Below are positions 1 through 6,651 of a stretch of 8,100 nucleotides of DNA, in pieces (the stretch's first letter is position 1; each line of letters begins with the position of its first letter). Source of the DNA: Gammaproteobacteria bacterium (GTDB lineage: Bacteria; Pseudomonadota; Gammaproteobacteria; Tenderiales; Tenderiaceae). Both the position numbers and the translations under genes were made by a program. The notes under the pieces were generated by a model. That model did not search any database, had not been told where the DNA came from, and saw nothing but the letters and a program-made list of their open reading frames with translations. The stretch covers positions 1-8,100 of the forward strand of contig JAJRWO010000295.1 in the NCBI GenBank assembly GCA_024276775.1, read 5' to 3'.

Positions 1-182
1 ATTATGAACTTTGTTTTACCTTACCGGCGGATAAACAGGTGGCGTTTGAGCAAGCAATACAAGGCATTGGATGCCCCTGCACTTGCATTGGGCGTATTGA
101 GACAGCGCCGGGTTTGAGCCTGTTGTTAGAGGGTAACAGCATCGATAGCGAAAATTTAAAAGGGTATCTGCATTTTGACTAA
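1..182 (+). CDS. thiL: Thiamine-monophosphate kinase, C-terminal end (partial)
   Basis: This is the 3' end of a gene that begins before the window; the first full codon is at position 3 and the TAA is at 180-182, leaving 59 residues. The tail opens with YELCFTLPADK and ends with LKGYLHFD. This matches my memory of the end of E. coli ThiL, which has YELCFTVPE, then CIG, then a final WKGYDHFA. ThiL phosphorylates thiamine monophosphate to thiamine diphosphate in the cytosol, and this piece belongs to its C-terminal AIR-synthase-like domain. The stop overlaps the start of pgpA by 8 bp, so the two are probably translationally coupled, as in the enterobacterial thiL-pgpA arrangement. The ATP-binding N-terminal half is outside the window. 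Confidence 0.9.
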   Translation, partial: YELCFTLPADKQVAFEQAIQGIGCPCTCIGRIETAPGLSLLLEGNSIDSENLKGYLHFD

Positions 183-654
183 ACGAATTCCAGGCCTGAA
201 TCTGGTCAACCCCATACATTTTCTAGCCTTTGGTTTTGGCTCTGGTGTCGGCCCCAAGGCATCGGGCACCTGGGGAACGCTGGTGGCGGTGCCGATTTTT
301 CTGTTAATGCAAGACTTGTCACTGCCCCTTTATCTGAGCTTGGTTGCGGTGATAACCGTCGTGGGTATTTGGCTCTGCGATGTTACCGCCAAAGATCTGG
401 GCGTGCATGATCACCCAGGGATTGTTTGGGATGAGATTGCAGGCTATCTGATTACCATGATTGCCGCACCAAGTGGTTGGCTTTGGCTGGTGGTTGGTTT
501 TGCCCTGTTTCGCCTGTTTGATATTGTCAAACCTTGGCCAATTGGCGTCATTGATAAAGAGGTTGATGGTGGTTTGGGCATTATGCTCGACGATGTGCTG
601 GCAGGCTTTATGGCATTGGCCTGTTTGCAGTTTCTGGCTTATTTATTTGCTTGA
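175..654 (+). CDS. pgpA: Phosphatidylglycerophosphatase A
   Basis: PgpA is an inner-membrane phosphatase that removes the terminal phosphate of phosphatidylglycerophosphate to make phosphatidylglycerol. The 159-residue product has the family hallmarks: an N-terminal NPIHFLAFGFGSGVGP segment (E. coli has NPWHLLAVGFGSGLSP), an acidic VWDEIAGY motif at residues 84-91, FRLFDIVKPWPI at 112-123 and LDDVLAG at 138-144. Hydrophobic segments around 35-47, 50-68, 92-115 and 139-158 fit a small multi-span membrane protein. The start is taken as TTG at 175, because no earlier ATG or GTG gives the conserved N-terminus and AAAGGG lies 10 nt upstream (159-164). The start sits inside the end of thiL. The last 16 bp overlap the 3' end of the convergent GGDEF-EAL gene. 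Identity is firm; the exact start is likely but not proven. Confidence 0.93.
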   Translation: MTKRIPGLNLVNPIHFLAFGFGSGVGPKASGTWGTLVAVPIFLLMQDLSLPLYLSLVAVITVVGIWLCDVTAKDLGVHDHPGIVWDEIAGYLITMIAAPSGWLWLVVGFALFRLFDIVKPWPIGVIDKEVDGGLGIMLDDVLAGFMALACLQFLAYLFA

Positions 655-3035
655 TCGGCAGGCCACCAGTCGCTGTTAAACAGCCACTTGCACAGCTCTT
701 CTGCTGTTAATGGGTGTGAAATGTAATATCCCTGGGCCAGGTCGCAGCCCATTTCCTTGAGTAGTTCGAGCACTTCTTTACTGTCCACCCCTTCAGCAAT
801 CACCTGATGTCCCATATTATGGGCCAGATCGATGGCGGAGCGAACAATAACCTTATCGGCATCTTGTTCCAACATAGTGTTAACAAAGGATTTATCGACC
901 TTGATTTCGTTAATTGGCAACTGCTTTAGATAGGCCAGTGAAGAATAGCCAGTACCAAAGTCATCAATAGACAGTTTAATGCCCATCGCATCCAGTTGCG
1001 AGAGTGTCTGATTGGCCTGAATGGGGTCGTACATCAACGCCCGCTCAGTGATTTCCAGTTGCAAATGTTGGGGATTTATCTGCCATTGTTCGAGCAGCTT
1101 GGCGATGTTATTGCATAGGTCTGTATCGTGCAAACTGCGGCCGGAAAGGTTTATGGACATCAGCAAGGTCAGGCCAGTGTTATTCCAAAGGTGTAGTTGC
1201 CGCATAGACGCTTCCAGCACAAAAGAGGTCAGTTCGCGGATGTGACCACTGTGCTCGGCCAGTGGGATGAACTCATTGGGAGGGATCAGGCCTTTTTTAG
1301 GGTGTTGCCAACGCACCAAGGCTTCGACACCGATGACTTTGTTTTGGCGCAGGTCAACGTTGGGCTGGTAGTGAACGAGCAGTTGTTTTTGCTGTAGCCC
1401 ACGGCGCAGCTCACCAGCCATGGAAAGACGCTTGATGCTGTACTCGTCTAATGCGGGTTTATAAAAGGCAATATCTGTATTTGAGCGTTTGGCGACATAC
1501 ATGGCAATGTCGGCCTGGCGCAGTAACGTGCTTGGCTCTTCGCTGTCACCGGGGCAGATGGCAACGCCAATACTAATGCCAATATGAATATTCTGGTCTT
1601 CAAAAACAAAGGGGGCATCAACGGCAGCAATAATCTTGTTGGCGGTGAGAATAATTTGATCCTGGTCGCAAATATCGGGTAAGAGAATGGCAAATTCATC
1701 ACCGCCAAGGCGAGCAACGGTGTCTGAATTACGTAAAACGCCGCGTAAACGCACAGCAACTTGTTGCAATAACAGGTCACCATAATGGTGGCCGAGGGTG
1801 TCATTTACTTCTTTGAAACGGTCAAGATCACTGAGTAGCAGTGCCGCTGAGTGCCCTTCTCGTTTTGCAGTTCTTATTGCTTGTGCCAGCCGATCTTGCA
1901 GTAATACTCGGTTGGGCAGAGAGGTAAGAGCGTCATGCAGGGCTTGGTGTTTGAGTTCTTTGTTGGCACCGGCCAGTTGTTGGGTGCGTTTGATGACACG
2001 ACTTTCCAGGTCTGCCTGCAACAATTTTATTTTTGATTCAGCCTGCTTGCGTTCGCTGATATCACGGCAAATGATAATGTAGATGCAGTCACCATCCAGT
2101 TGGCAGACTTGATTGACAGATGCCTCCAAATGGAAGCTGCCCCCTATTTTGTGTTTGCCCAAGGTTTCGTAAGACTCAATTTTCTCGATGCTGTTGCTGC
2201 TATCAAATACGGCAGAAAAATCCTGATCGAATAGTTGTTGGACAGGCTGATCAACCACCTCGCTGGCGTCGTAATCGAAGATGCGTTCAGCGGCAAGATT
2301 GAAAGAGATGATTTTGCCATTCCTGTCGACAGTGATCAGACCTTCGTTGACATTCGCCATAATGGTGCTGAGGCGGGCTTCCCGTGTGGACAGGGCTTCC
2401 CGCTGATTAATCAGTTCGCTACGCATGATTTCAAGGTCATTGCCGAGCTGTTTGATTTCATGGATGTTGCTGTTAAATTCCAGGTGGCGGGCATGATTGC
2501 CTGAAGCGACCTTTCGTGCTGCTTTCCCTAACTGAATCAAGGGTCTGGTCAATTGTGGGCCAATGATAGTGGCGATGATGACGGCTAGAAAAACATAGCT
2601 GATAAGGATGATCAGGCCATATTGCCGTGTATTGCTTGTCAGATTGGCAGTGGCTGTTTCATCATAACCAAGCTGAAGGATGTAATCCTCTTCGCTGATC
2701 CGTAGTGGCACAGCAATGTAATAAACATTGTCGTGACTGTCGCCAAACGTGGCATCAGCTTCGATCTGGGTAATGGAACCGTCCTGAATATTAAGATGGA
2801 TGAGGCTGAGATTGCCGTTAAGAATACTATTAACGGTTGTGGGCGGGTGGGGAAAGTATTCCAGTATGCCCGCCAGTTGGCTGGCGTTGGCTAAGCTGGT
2901 GTGGATAAATTGGCTTTTGAGATGTTGTTCCAATGGGGGTAACAGCAGGATAAATACCACCGAGGCAAGCAGACCATGGATGAGTAATTCACCTAGCACC
3001 ATTCGGCTTGTAAACCTATTCAGTAGACCACCCAT
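639..3035 (-). CDS. Membrane-bound bifunctional diguanylate cyclase/phosphodiesterase (HAMP-PAS-GGDEF-EAL)
   Basis: This 798-residue inner-membrane protein is predicted to make and break cyclic di-GMP. Order of parts: short basic N-terminus, TM1 about 12-33, periplasmic domain about 34-139 with no family I recognise, TM2 about 140-160, HAMP about 161-213, PAS about 218-330, a coiled linker to about 363, GGDEF about 364-527 and EAL about 535-785. The cyclase signature is canonical (GGDEF at 444-448), with an RxxD inhibitory site (R435, D438) five residues upstream. The phosphodiesterase motifs are also intact: E571 of EALVRW, N629, LEITE at 660-664, DDFGTG at 691-696, K712, E748 and Q768. Either or both activities could therefore be real. 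The periplasmic domain and PAS probably set the output. Start ATG at 3033-3035 lacks an obvious Shine-Dalgarno; Met12 is an alternative that would trim the basic N-terminus. It is transcribed alone, convergent with pgpA. The ligand is unknown. Confidence 0.93.
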   Translation of the reverse strand: MGGLLNRFTSRMVLGELLIHGLLASVVFILLLPPLEQHLKSQFIHTSLANASQLAGILEYFPHPPTTVNSILNGNLSLIHLNIQDGSITQIEADATFGDSHDNVYYIAVPLRISEEDYILQLGYDETATANLTSNTRQYGLIILISYVFLAVIIATIIGPQLTRPLIQLGKAARKVASGNHARHLEFNSNIHEIKQLGNDLEIMRSELINQREALSTREARLSTIMANVNEGLITVDRNGKIISFNLAAERIFDYDASEVVDQPVQQLFDQDFSAVFDSSNSIEKIESYETLGKHKIGGSFHLEASVNQVCQLDGDCIYIIICRDISERKQAESKIKLLQADLESRVIKRTQQLAGANKELKHQALHDALTSLPNRVLLQDRLAQAIRTAKREGHSAALLLSDLDRFKEVNDTLGHHYGDLLLQQVAVRLRGVLRNSDTVARLGGDEFAILLPDICDQDQIILTANKIIAAVDAPFVFEDQNIHIGISIGVAICPGDSEEPSTLLRQADIAMYVAKRSNTDIAFYKPALDEYSIKRLSMAGELRRGLQQKQLLVHYQPNVDLRQNKVIGVEALVRWQHPKKGLIPPNEFIPLAEHSGHIRELTSFVLEASMRQLHLWNNTGLTLLMSINLSGRSLHDTDLCNNIAKLLEQWQINPQHLQLEITERALMYDPIQANQTLSQLDAMGIKLSIDDFGTGYSSLAYLKQLPINEIKVDKSFVNTMLEQDADKVIVRSAIDLAHNMGHQVIAEGVDSKEVLELLKEMGCDLAQGYYISHPLTAEELCKWLFNSDWWPADQANK

Positions 3036-3037
3036 GT

Positions 3038-3175
3038 AATACCGTTGCCCGTGCTATTGTTGAAGTTATTCGTCAGCTTGAGGGGGGAGGAATTGCACAT
3101 TTGGATGTTGCTCCCAATATGATTCCTAACTTTACCGGGATGAGACATTATCTACAAGCCATCCTGCGCATATAA
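3038..3175 (+). pseudogene. Possible 3' relic of an unidentified gene
   Basis: A plus-strand frame reads without a stop from 3014 to a TAA at 3173-3175. From about 3038 the translation looks like real protein: it begins NTVARAIVEVIRQLEGGG, then IAHLDVAPNMIPNF, and ends YLQAILRI. An amphipathic helix, a Gly-rich turn and a mixed hydrophobic tail are what a protein C-terminus would show. There is no usable start: the frame has stops upstream at 2981 and 3011, and the stretch begins where the opposite-strand GGDEF-EAL gene begins. It could be the stump of a gene cut when that gene arrived or was rearranged. I do not recognise the family, and chance is possible for about 45 codons. Confidence 0.3.
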
Positions 3176-3198
3176 ATGCACATTTGAAATGGATGTTG
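3094..3198 (+). repeat. Imperfect direct repeat, two copies about 85 bp apart
   Basis: The 17 bases at 3094-3110 (TGCACATTTG followed by GATGTTG) recur at 3177-3198 as TGCACATTTG, a short AAAT insertion, then GGATGTTG. The first copy is inside the possible gene relic and the second is just past its stop. It may be a binding site, a duplication trace or coincidence; the sequence alone does not decide. Confidence 0.3.
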
Positions 3199-3303
3199 TT
3201 TTTGAGTTGTTAGTTTTTCCAGGTCCGGAGCAGGTCGGTCTGTTTCGGCGCTTATGGTTACCCTGCAAGCTGTAAAGTGTCATCATCCCTCTTAGTATAG
3301 CTA

Positions 3304-3319
3304 TTGGCCTTAATATTGC
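3304..3319 (+). promoter_or_regulatory. Sigma-54 (RpoN)-type promoter match
   Basis: TTGGC at 3304-3308 and TTGC at 3316-3319 place GG (3306-3307) and GC (3318-3319) with exactly 10 bases between them, the invariant spacing of -24/-12 promoters. The bases between do not match the preferred ACG after TGGC, so this is good but not perfect. Transcription would begin near 3331, about 70 nt before the GTG of the small downstream gene. No enhancer site for an activator was recognised. Confidence 0.5.
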
Positions 3320-3387
3320 CTGCAACAATACCTAGGGGCGATGTCATCTGAAAACCGGTGAAATTCGTCAAAAAATAGTCATTACTT

Positions 3388-3393
3388 GGAGGG
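3388..3393 (+). promoter_or_regulatory. Ribosome binding site that fixes the GTG start at 3401
   Basis: GGAGGG at 3388-3393 lies 7 nt before GTG at 3401-3403. The longest open frame starts at a TTG (3386) that overlaps this element, so GTG at 3401 is the better start. The start codon also lies inside a 12-bp palindrome (3399-3410). Confidence 0.7.
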
Positions 3394-3400
3394 CAGGCGT

Positions 3401-3739
3401 GTGGCCACACCAATTTCAAACAATAATCCAGCGATCATTGCCAATAATAAGTCGCCTCATTCTGAGGAACGTTCTTCACTGGCTCAGCCACGGGTGGGTG
3501 AGTCGACTGAGCCGTCATCGTCGCCTCAAAAAGAGGCTGCGGTGAATGTGAGTCGTGCTGCGCAGATTTTAAGCCAGTCGTCTGTTGATCGAACTCAGGG
3601 AAATATCATGAATGCAGAGCAGGCAGCGGCTGTTGCTGGTCAAATTAAAGAGCTGTTGCAGCAAAATCCGGCGGCTGCGCTGGCCGGGCAGGCAGGCAAT
3701 GTTCCGTCAAGTATTATGGATTTACTCAAGGCTGGATAA
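3401..3739 (+). CDS. Small uncharacterised protein, disordered N-terminus and Ala/Gln-rich helical C-terminus
   Basis: I do not recognise this 112-residue protein. Residues 1-46 are rich in Asn, Ser, Pro, Glu and Lys and look disordered. Residues 48-66 (NVSRAAQILSQSSVDRTQG) and 71-94 look helical, the latter rich in Ala and Gln. The end, PSSIMDLLKAG, looks like a short conserved tail. There is no signal peptide, membrane span or cysteine. The start is GTG at 3401, chosen from the GGAGGG site 7 nt upstream. It stands alone: a sigma-54-type promoter lies about 80 bp upstream and a strong terminator begins 40 bp downstream. If the promoter is real, a link to flagellar or nitrogen/stress regulation is plausible, because RpoN drives many flagellar genes in polar-flagellated gammaproteobacteria; that is inference only. 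It resembles anti-sigma FlgM-type proteins in size and disorder but lacks a recognisable FlgM motif. Confidence 0.75.
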   Translation: MATPISNNNPAIIANNKSPHSEERSSLAQPRVGESTEPSSSPQKEAAVNVSRAAQILSQSSVDRTQGNIMNAEQAAAVAGQIKELLQQNPAAALAGQAGNVPSSIMDLLKAG

Positions 3740-3779
3740 GCCGCCTAAATCTATATTTTCAGTAGTCACGTCCTTATCG

Positions 3780-3806
3780 AGGCCCTATTATATAGGGCCT
3801 TTTTTA
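3780..3806 (+). terminator. Intrinsic (rho-independent) terminator
   Basis: AGGCCCTAT at 3780-3788 pairs with ATAGGGCCT at 3792-3800, giving a 9-bp stem with a 3-nt loop, followed directly by a run of T (3800-3805). It ends the transcript of the small gene at 3401-3739. Only 20 bp separate it from the next start codon at 3826. Confidence 0.9.
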
Positions 3807-3825
3807 TTCTAATTGCTGGCCTTTC

Positions 3826-4851
3826 ATGCTTGATCGACATATCACCCTATTTATCCCCGGTTTATTTGGTTCAGCGGCTTGGGCAGGGTCTGAAATATCG
3901 CAGGACTTATCGCTGACAAGCTTGGAATTGCTGCTGTCACGCGGACGGCGGCATCAAGTCGATCAATCTAACGATGAACAGTTGTTTGAATTGTTTGGCC
4001 ATACTCATACGGGGGGCGGTTTGCCTGTTGCTGCTGTTATGTCGCAGTTTGATCTGGATGAACGGCGTGATGGTTTTTATCTTTGCGCGACGCCAGTAAA
4101 CATGCAACCAGATCGAGACAGGTTGGTGATGCTGGGGAGCGATAATCTGTCTGTCACCATGGCTGAAGCGCAGCAGTTGGCAGATGAATTTAATCAGTTA
4201 TTTGCTGAAGATGGTTTGCAGCTTAATGTGCCGGTGAGCAATCGCTGGTATCTACATCTCGACAGCAAAGCTGAGATCATTACCCAGCCACTTAAAAGTG
4301 TGGTGGGGCAGGATGTTGGCCAAAACCTGCCGGCAGGCAAGGAAGCACTGCATTGGCATGCTATTCTTAACGAAGTACAGATGCTGTTTTACAGCAGTTC
4401 AGTGAACCAAAAACGGCGTTTGTCCGGACGGCCAGAAATCAACAGTTTTTGGCTATGGGGTGAGGGTGACCTACCTAAACCGCAACAAAATCAGTGGCAG
4501 CACGTTTGGAGTCATGAACCGCTGAGTTGTGCACTGGCAAGCCTGAACCAGAATAAGTGGGTCTCCATGCCCGCCAGCGCTGAGGAGTGGTTGGAACAGG
4601 CAGATCAGGCCGGGCACCACTTATTGGTGTTTGATGTGTTGGCAGAGGCCGTTGCTCAGCACGATATGGCTCGCTGGCGTGACATGGTGGTGAGTATCAA
4701 TGACGATTGGATTGATATGCTGACCAAGGCGCTGAAAAACAATGTGTTATCAACCGTCTGTCTGGTGAGTGAAAATATCGAATCCCAGAGTACTCGAAAG
4801 TCACTCAAACATTGGTGGAAAAGATCCAGACCCTTGATGCAGCTTAAGTAG
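3826..4851 (+). CDS. RpfE-like protein, distantly related to cofactor-independent phosphoglycerate mutase
   Basis: This 341-residue soluble protein fits the conserved bacterial family often annotated as cofactor-independent phosphoglycerate mutase-like, or RpfE after the Xanthomonas gene. I recognise an N-terminal LFIPGLFG (residues 8-14), the block CATPVNMQPDRDRLVML near 87-103, and the strongest signature, LNEVQMLFYSSSVNQ at 181-195 followed by INSFWLWGEG at 205-214. The acidic and histidine metal ligands of true alkaline-phosphatase-superfamily mutases are not evident, so enzyme activity is doubtful and the function is unknown. The ATG at 3826 puts the conserved LFIPGLFG close to the N-terminus, but its ribosome binding site is weak. 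recJ starts 8 bp after its stop; this pairing also occurs, as I recall, in the Xanthomonas rpf region. There is no signal peptide or membrane span. Confidence 0.78.
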   Translation: MLDRHITLFIPGLFGSAAWAGSEISQDLSLTSLELLLSRGRRHQVDQSNDEQLFELFGHTHTGGGLPVAAVMSQFDLDERRDGFYLCATPVNMQPDRDRLVMLGSDNLSVTMAEAQQLADEFNQLFAEDGLQLNVPVSNRWYLHLDSKAEIITQPLKSVVGQDVGQNLPAGKEALHWHAILNEVQMLFYSSSVNQKRRLSGRPEINSFWLWGEGDLPKPQQNQWQHVWSHEPLSCALASLNQNKWVSMPASAEEWLEQADQAGHHLLVFDVLAEAVAQHDMARWRDMVVSINDDWIDMLTKALKNNVLSTVCLVSENIESQSTRKSLKHWWKRSRPLMQLK

Positions 4852-4859
4852 GTTTTTAT

Positions 4860-6590
4860 ATGTCGAAGTGTATTTTACAGCGTCAAGTGTGTGTCGATTG
4901 GCAGACGCAATTCCCGGATATTGATCCTGTTTTGGCAAAAATTTACGCGGCTCGCAATGTGGGCTCAGCCACTGAATTGGAGTATGGGCTAGCGCGCTTG
5001 CCTCCCCCTACATTAATGAAGGGAATGGCTAATGCGGTGGCCTTGTTGCAAGCGGCGCTGCAGCAACAGAAACGTATTTTAGTGGTGGGTGATTTTGATG
5101 CTGATGGTGCCACCAGTACTACGCTGGCATTGAGAGCCTTGCGCCTGCTGGGGGCTGAGGCGGTGGATTTCCTGGTGCCGAATCGTTTTGAATATGGTTA
5201 TGGCCTGACGCCTGAAATTGTCGCCGTTGCCGCTGAAAAACAGCCTGATCTTATTGTGACTGTTGATAATGGTATTGCCAGTATAGAGGGGGTGCAGACA
5301 GCAAAACAGCTCGGCATACAGGTGCTGGTGACGGATCATCATTTGCCGGGAAATGATCTGCCCGTTGCCGATGCCATCGTCAACCCCAATCAAGCGGGCT
5401 GTGAATTTCCGAGCAAAAATCTGGCGGGAGTCGGCGTTATTTTTTATGTGATGTTGGCTTTACGGACAGTTTTACGTGACGATGGCTGGTTTGAACAGCA
5501 AAAAATTCAGATGCCTAATCTGGCCAAACTGCTCGATATTGTGGCGCTTGGCACTATTGCTGATGTGGTGCCGTTGGACCATACTAATAGGATACTAATA
5601 TCGCAGGGTTTGGCACGTATTCGTTCAGGACACTGCTGTGTTGGTATTAAGGCCTTGCTTGAAGTGGCGGGCCGTGGTCGGGAAAATGTCGTTGCCAGCG
5701 ATATGGGTTTTGCCGTTGGTCCACGGTTGAATGCTGCGGGACGATTGCAGGATATGAGTATCGGCATCCGCTGTTTACTGACGGATAATATTGCTGAGGC
5801 AAAGAGTTTGGCCAATGAACTGGATGAACTCAACCGTGAGCGGCGTTCAATCGAGGCAGACATGCAGGATCAGGCCATGCAACACCTTGAAAACCTGCAG
5901 TTGGACGATTCCGCTGCCCTGCCATCCGGCTTGTGTCTGTTTCATGAAGAATGGCACCAGGGGGTTGTTGGTATTCTGGCCTCACGTATAAAAGAACGTT
6001 TTTATCGCCCGGTCATTGCCTTTGCGGTCGCCGATGATGAATACATGAAAGGCTCAGCTCGTTCTGTCAGTGGTTTTCATATTCGTGATGGTCTGGACGC
6101 GGTTGCCACTCGCCACCCAGGTTTGATTCATAAATTCGGCGGCCATGCCATGGCGGCTGGCTTAAGCCTTAAACGTAGTGATTTCGACGCATTTATTTGT
6201 GCCTTTGATGAAGAGGTCAGGCGGCACCTTTCCGCAGCAGATCTGCACGGCAGTGTGTGGAGTGATGGTCGTCTCACCGCAGAGGAACTGACGCTTGAAC
6301 TGGCCGAATCGTTGCGTCAGGCTGGCCCATGGGGCCAGGCCTTCCCTGAACCGATGTTTGATGGCGATTTTGAAATTATCAATCGACGTATTGTCGGTGA
6401 GCGGCATTTAAAGTTACTGTTGCGTGCCAATCAGCAGGCAGACCCCGTTGATGCCATTGCCTTTAACACGGTTGATGATGACTGGCCCAAAGCCGTATCA
6501 CATGTTCGTCTGGCTTATAAGCTGGATGTTAATCATTATCGAGATAGACGTAATCTACAACTGATGGTTGAATCGATAGAACCGGTGTAG
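4860..6590 (+). CDS. recJ: Single-stranded-DNA-specific 5'-3' exonuclease RecJ
   Basis: RecJ degrades single-stranded DNA 5' to 3' in RecF-pathway recombination, mismatch repair and base excision repair. The 576-residue product is almost exactly the length of E. coli RecJ. The DHH phosphoesterase motifs are all present: DFDADG at 78-83, D136 in VTVDNG, the DHH triplet at 159-161, and D235 in LGTIADVVPL. Next come VGPRLNAAGR (286-295), a helical connector near 311-347, and the DHHA1 domain with GVVGILASRIKERF (368-381), KGSARS (397-402) and FGGHAMAAG (426-434). The C-terminal OB-fold runs about 462-576. No catalytic residue is missing. ATG at 4860 is preceded by AGG at 4850-4852, 7 nt away, overlapping the stop of the RpfE-like gene, so the two are probably translated from one mRNA. 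No terminator was found after recJ. Confidence 0.97.
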   Translation: MSKCILQRQVCVDWQTQFPDIDPVLAKIYAARNVGSATELEYGLARLPPPTLMKGMANAVALLQAALQQQKRILVVGDFDADGATSTTLALRALRLLGAEAVDFLVPNRFEYGYGLTPEIVAVAAEKQPDLIVTVDNGIASIEGVQTAKQLGIQVLVTDHHLPGNDLPVADAIVNPNQAGCEFPSKNLAGVGVIFYVMLALRTVLRDDGWFEQQKIQMPNLAKLLDIVALGTIADVVPLDHTNRILISQGLARIRSGHCCVGIKALLEVAGRGRENVVASDMGFAVGPRLNAAGRLQDMSIGIRCLLTDNIAEAKSLANELDELNRERRSIEADMQDQAMQHLENLQLDDSAALPSGLCLFHEEWHQGVVGILASRIKERFYRPVIAFAVADDEYMKGSARSVSGFHIRDGLDAVATRHPGLIHKFGGHAMAAGLSLKRSDFDAFICAFDEEVRRHLSAADLHGSVWSDGRLTAEELTLELAESLRQAGPWGQAFPEPMFDGDFEIINRRIVGERHLKLLLRANQQADPVDAIAFNTVDDDWPKAVSHVRLAYKLDVNHYRDRRNLQLMVESIEPV

Positions 6591-6651
6591 CCAACAGAAA
6601 CCAAATCAGAGCACCACTTGTGAATCTTTCAAAAGCTGTTAAAAAACAGAT

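Larger units (their letters stand above)
3036..3400. other. 365-bp intergenic region between divergent genes
   Basis: No complete gene, tRNA or CRISPR-like repeat is seen here. The left 140 bp carry a coding-like frame on the plus strand that ends at a TAA (see the relic entry). The middle holds an imperfect direct repeat. The right third holds a sigma-54-type promoter match and the ribosome binding site of the next gene. I could not find a convincing sigma-70 promoter for the leftward GGDEF-EAL gene; a TTTATA hexamer on the minus strand near 3170-3175 lacks a good -35 partner. Confidence 0.6.

Noticed and set aside
1448..1804. 118-codon frame on the minus strand inside the GGDEF-EAL gene
   Set aside because: It lies wholly inside the well-supported GGDEF-EAL gene in another frame and shows no protein-like motif.
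3170..3175. Minus-strand TTTATA as the -10 box of the GGDEF-EAL gene
   Set aside because: The hexamer 17 nt upstream matches TTGACA at only three positions.
3272..3298. TAAAGTGT as a second FliA -35 box
   Set aside because: The sequence 11 nt downstream bears no likeness to CCGATAA.
3337..3344. GGCGATGT as a FliA -10 box for the small gene
   Set aside because: The matching -35 position is unlike TAAAG; the sigma-54 match just upstream fits better.
5507..5863. 118-codon minus-strand frame inside recJ
   Set aside because: It is antisense to conserved RecJ motifs and Ser/Ala-rich, as expected for a shadow frame.
6636..6649. Small CTGTT/AACAG inverted repeat after recJ as a terminator
   Set aside because: The stem is only 5 bp, A/T-heavy, with no T-run after it.
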